This document shows, in pieces, positions 63,022 through 64,000 of a stretch of 64,000 bases of DNA. A program made the position numbers and the translations under genes. The stretch comes from Thermogemmatispora onikobensis (GTDB lineage Bacteria > Chloroflexota > Ktedonobacteria > Ktedonobacterales > Ktedonobacteraceae): NCBI RefSeq assembly GCF_001748285.1, contig NZ_BDGT01000025.1:35548-99547 (forward strand). Reading direction: 5' to 3'. Each line of letters starts with the position of its first letter. The first letter of the stretch is position 1. Below the pieces are notes generated by a model. It did not search any database. It was not told the DNA's origin and saw only the letters and a program-made list of their open reading frames with translations.

Positions 63022-63945
63022 ATGAAAGAGCAGCTGCCGTCGGAGTACGAGACGCCTCTGTTGGCACACCTGCAGGCTCTCCCGGGGTTGGTGAAAAGAC
63101 AACTGTCTGGGCGCGGCAGATCCCCTTTGCGCCGTTGGCAGCGCGATTTGCCCCTGCGCCTGGAAATCGGCACAGCCTGGCACCAGGGCGAGGGTCGTCG
63201 CCTTGGCCCCAACGGGGATCGCTTAATCGCCCTGCAAGGAAGCTGTATTTGCAATGAACGCTTGCTTCCCATCGGCCTCTTCGTGGTGGCCGACGGCCTG
63301 GGACTGGGCGATCGCGCCTACGATTTAGAAGCAAGCAACCTGGCTATCCAGACCCTCCTGCATTTCGTCCTTCTGGGCCTGGCAGGCTCTCGCCCCCTGA
63401 GCGAGGAACAACTGCCGAAGTTGCTCGTCGAAGGCATCAGGCGCGCGAACCAGGCCGTCTATCTGCGTAGCATAGAAGCATGCGCATATATAGTCACAAC
63501 GCTGACGGTGGCCCTCATAGTCGAGCTCACAGCCTATATCGCCAACGTAGGCAACAGCCGGGCCTATCGTTATCGAGAGCGCGAGGGACTGCTGCAGATC
63601 ACGCGCGACCACTCGCTGGCCGCACGCATGGTTGAGACCAGCGTCATCACGCCAGAAGAAGCCCAACGTCATCCCGAGCGTCGGCAGCTCTACCGGGGAC
63701 TTGGCAGCAAAGCCACCGTTGACGTCGATTGCTTCAAGCTTGGCCTCCAGGTCGACGATCGCTTGCTGCTCTGCTCCGATGGGTTATGGGAGGTTGTTCC
63801 TGAAGCCCAGCTCTTAGAAATCCTCTCTCTACCCGGCCTCTCCTCGGCAGAGATCTGCGATCGGCTCGTGACCACGGCGCTCGACAGCGGCGGGCTTGAC
63901 AACATCAGCGCGGTTCTCGTGCATGTAGCACCAATAACCGCCTGA
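63022..63945 (+). CDS. PP2C-family (PPM) protein phosphatase, with altered metal-site motifs
   Basis: 307 residues. PPM motifs can be placed: GPNGDRLIAL (usually NEDR), LFVVADGLGLG (DGMGG), TLTVALIVELTAYIANVGNSRAYRYR (usually AHVGDSRAY), LLCSDGLWEVV and SGGLDNISAVLV (GGxDNIT). The Asp residues in NGDR, ADG, SDG and DNI remain, but the Glu of the NED motif and the Asp of VGDSR are replaced, so activity may be reduced. The first 50 residues are a basic N-terminal extension. PPM enzymes dephosphorylate Ser/Thr residues and would oppose the Hanks kinases of this genome. Confidence 0.88.
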   Translation: MKEQLPSEYETPLLAHLQALPGLVKRQLSGRGRSPLRRWQRDLPLRLEIGTAWHQGEGRRLGPNGDRLIALQGSCICNERLLPIGLFVVADGLGLGDRAYDLEASNLAIQTLLHFVLLGLAGSRPLSEEQLPKLLVEGIRRANQAVYLRSIEACAYIVTTLTVALIVELTAYIANVGNSRAYRYREREGLLQITRDHSLAARMVETSVITPEEAQRHPERRQLYRGLGSKATVDVDCFKLGLQVDDRLLLCSDGLWEVVPEAQLLEILSLPGLSSAEICDRLVTTALDSGGLDNISAVLVHVAPITA

Positions 63946-64000
63946 TCACTGCTCAAACAACATAAGGTCAATCTTTACAGCATATTTCTCGAAACAGGTC

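Noticed and set aside
1..64000. CRISPR arrays, insertion sequences, phage or toxin-antitoxin genes
   Set aside because: I found no regularly spaced direct repeats, transposase or integrase motifs, or recognisable toxin families.

Overview
The window is high-GC bacterial chromosome with a character I would place in Chloroflexota, class Ktedonobacteria (Thermogemmatispora/Ktedonobacter-like). This is an inference from gene content: several Ser/Thr kinases and pseudokinases, a kinase-FHA protein, two giant SARP/STAND regulators with an N-terminal Cys-rich module, an extended RecG, a T-box leader on leuS and a CIRCE site on a Clp ATPase. No rRNA, plasmid, phage, insertion sequence or CRISPR array was found.

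Layout. 1-8.1 kb: a truncated Ser/Thr kinase, a HAD-IIA phosphatase, a kinase-FHA protein, and a tightly packed minus-strand operon of three GT4 glycosyltransferases plus a polytopic GT87-like protein. 8.1-13.7 kb: a HIT protein, a zinc-ribbon/low-complexity/tandem-repeat protein, and a pseudokinase fused to a DinG-type helicase. 14-22.2 kb: NrtR-like Nudix regulator, HAD hydrolase, class V aminotransferase, prfA, YtxH-like protein, histidine phosphatase and APH-like phosphotransferase. 22.5-25.2 kb: a zinc-finger ClpE/ClpC-like AAA+ unfoldase under a CIRCE-like operator, ended by a strong terminator, then a 3'-truncated methyltransferase relic. 25.2-38.6 kb: MmgE/PrpD protein, ArsR regulator, orphan histidine kinase, small membrane proteins, recG, an SDR, an ArsA/Get3 ATPase, and a convergent spermidine pair speE/speD. 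39-42.6 kb: leuS with a T-box leader and two tRNA-Ala genes. 42.6-51.1 kb: polysaccharide deacetylase, 6-phosphogluconate dehydrogenase, a winged-helix-like protein, an FAD/NAD oxidoreductase and a zinc-ribbon membrane pseudokinase. 51.3-61.9 kb: two SARP-STAND-TPR regulators of about 1,380 residues on either side of a gene-poor spacer. The end holds a small conserved-looking ORF and a PP2C-like phosphatase.

The most striking observation is the leuS leader. On the minus strand a T-box leader can be followed from its promoter (about 42393) through Stem I, Stem II, a CCGUUA-containing IIA/B region, Stem III, the antiterminator (T-box sequence at 41982-41968) and a terminator. A complete tRNA-Ala(GGC), with the G3:U70 identity pair, lies inside this leader, between the two arms of a roughly 15-bp Stem III helix whose 3' arm abuts the tRNA 3' end. 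A second tRNA-Ala(CGC) with its own promoter lies just upstream. The T-box transcript should therefore also be a tRNA precursor, and RNase processing of the tRNA would cut the sensor away from the antiterminator except for the Stem III helix.

The signalling genes form a second theme: two kinases with intact catalytic motifs, two pseudokinases in unusual fusions, and a PP2C-like protein with altered metal-site motifs. Coordinates of starts were chosen from ribosome binding sites and family alignments from memory; no database search was possible.
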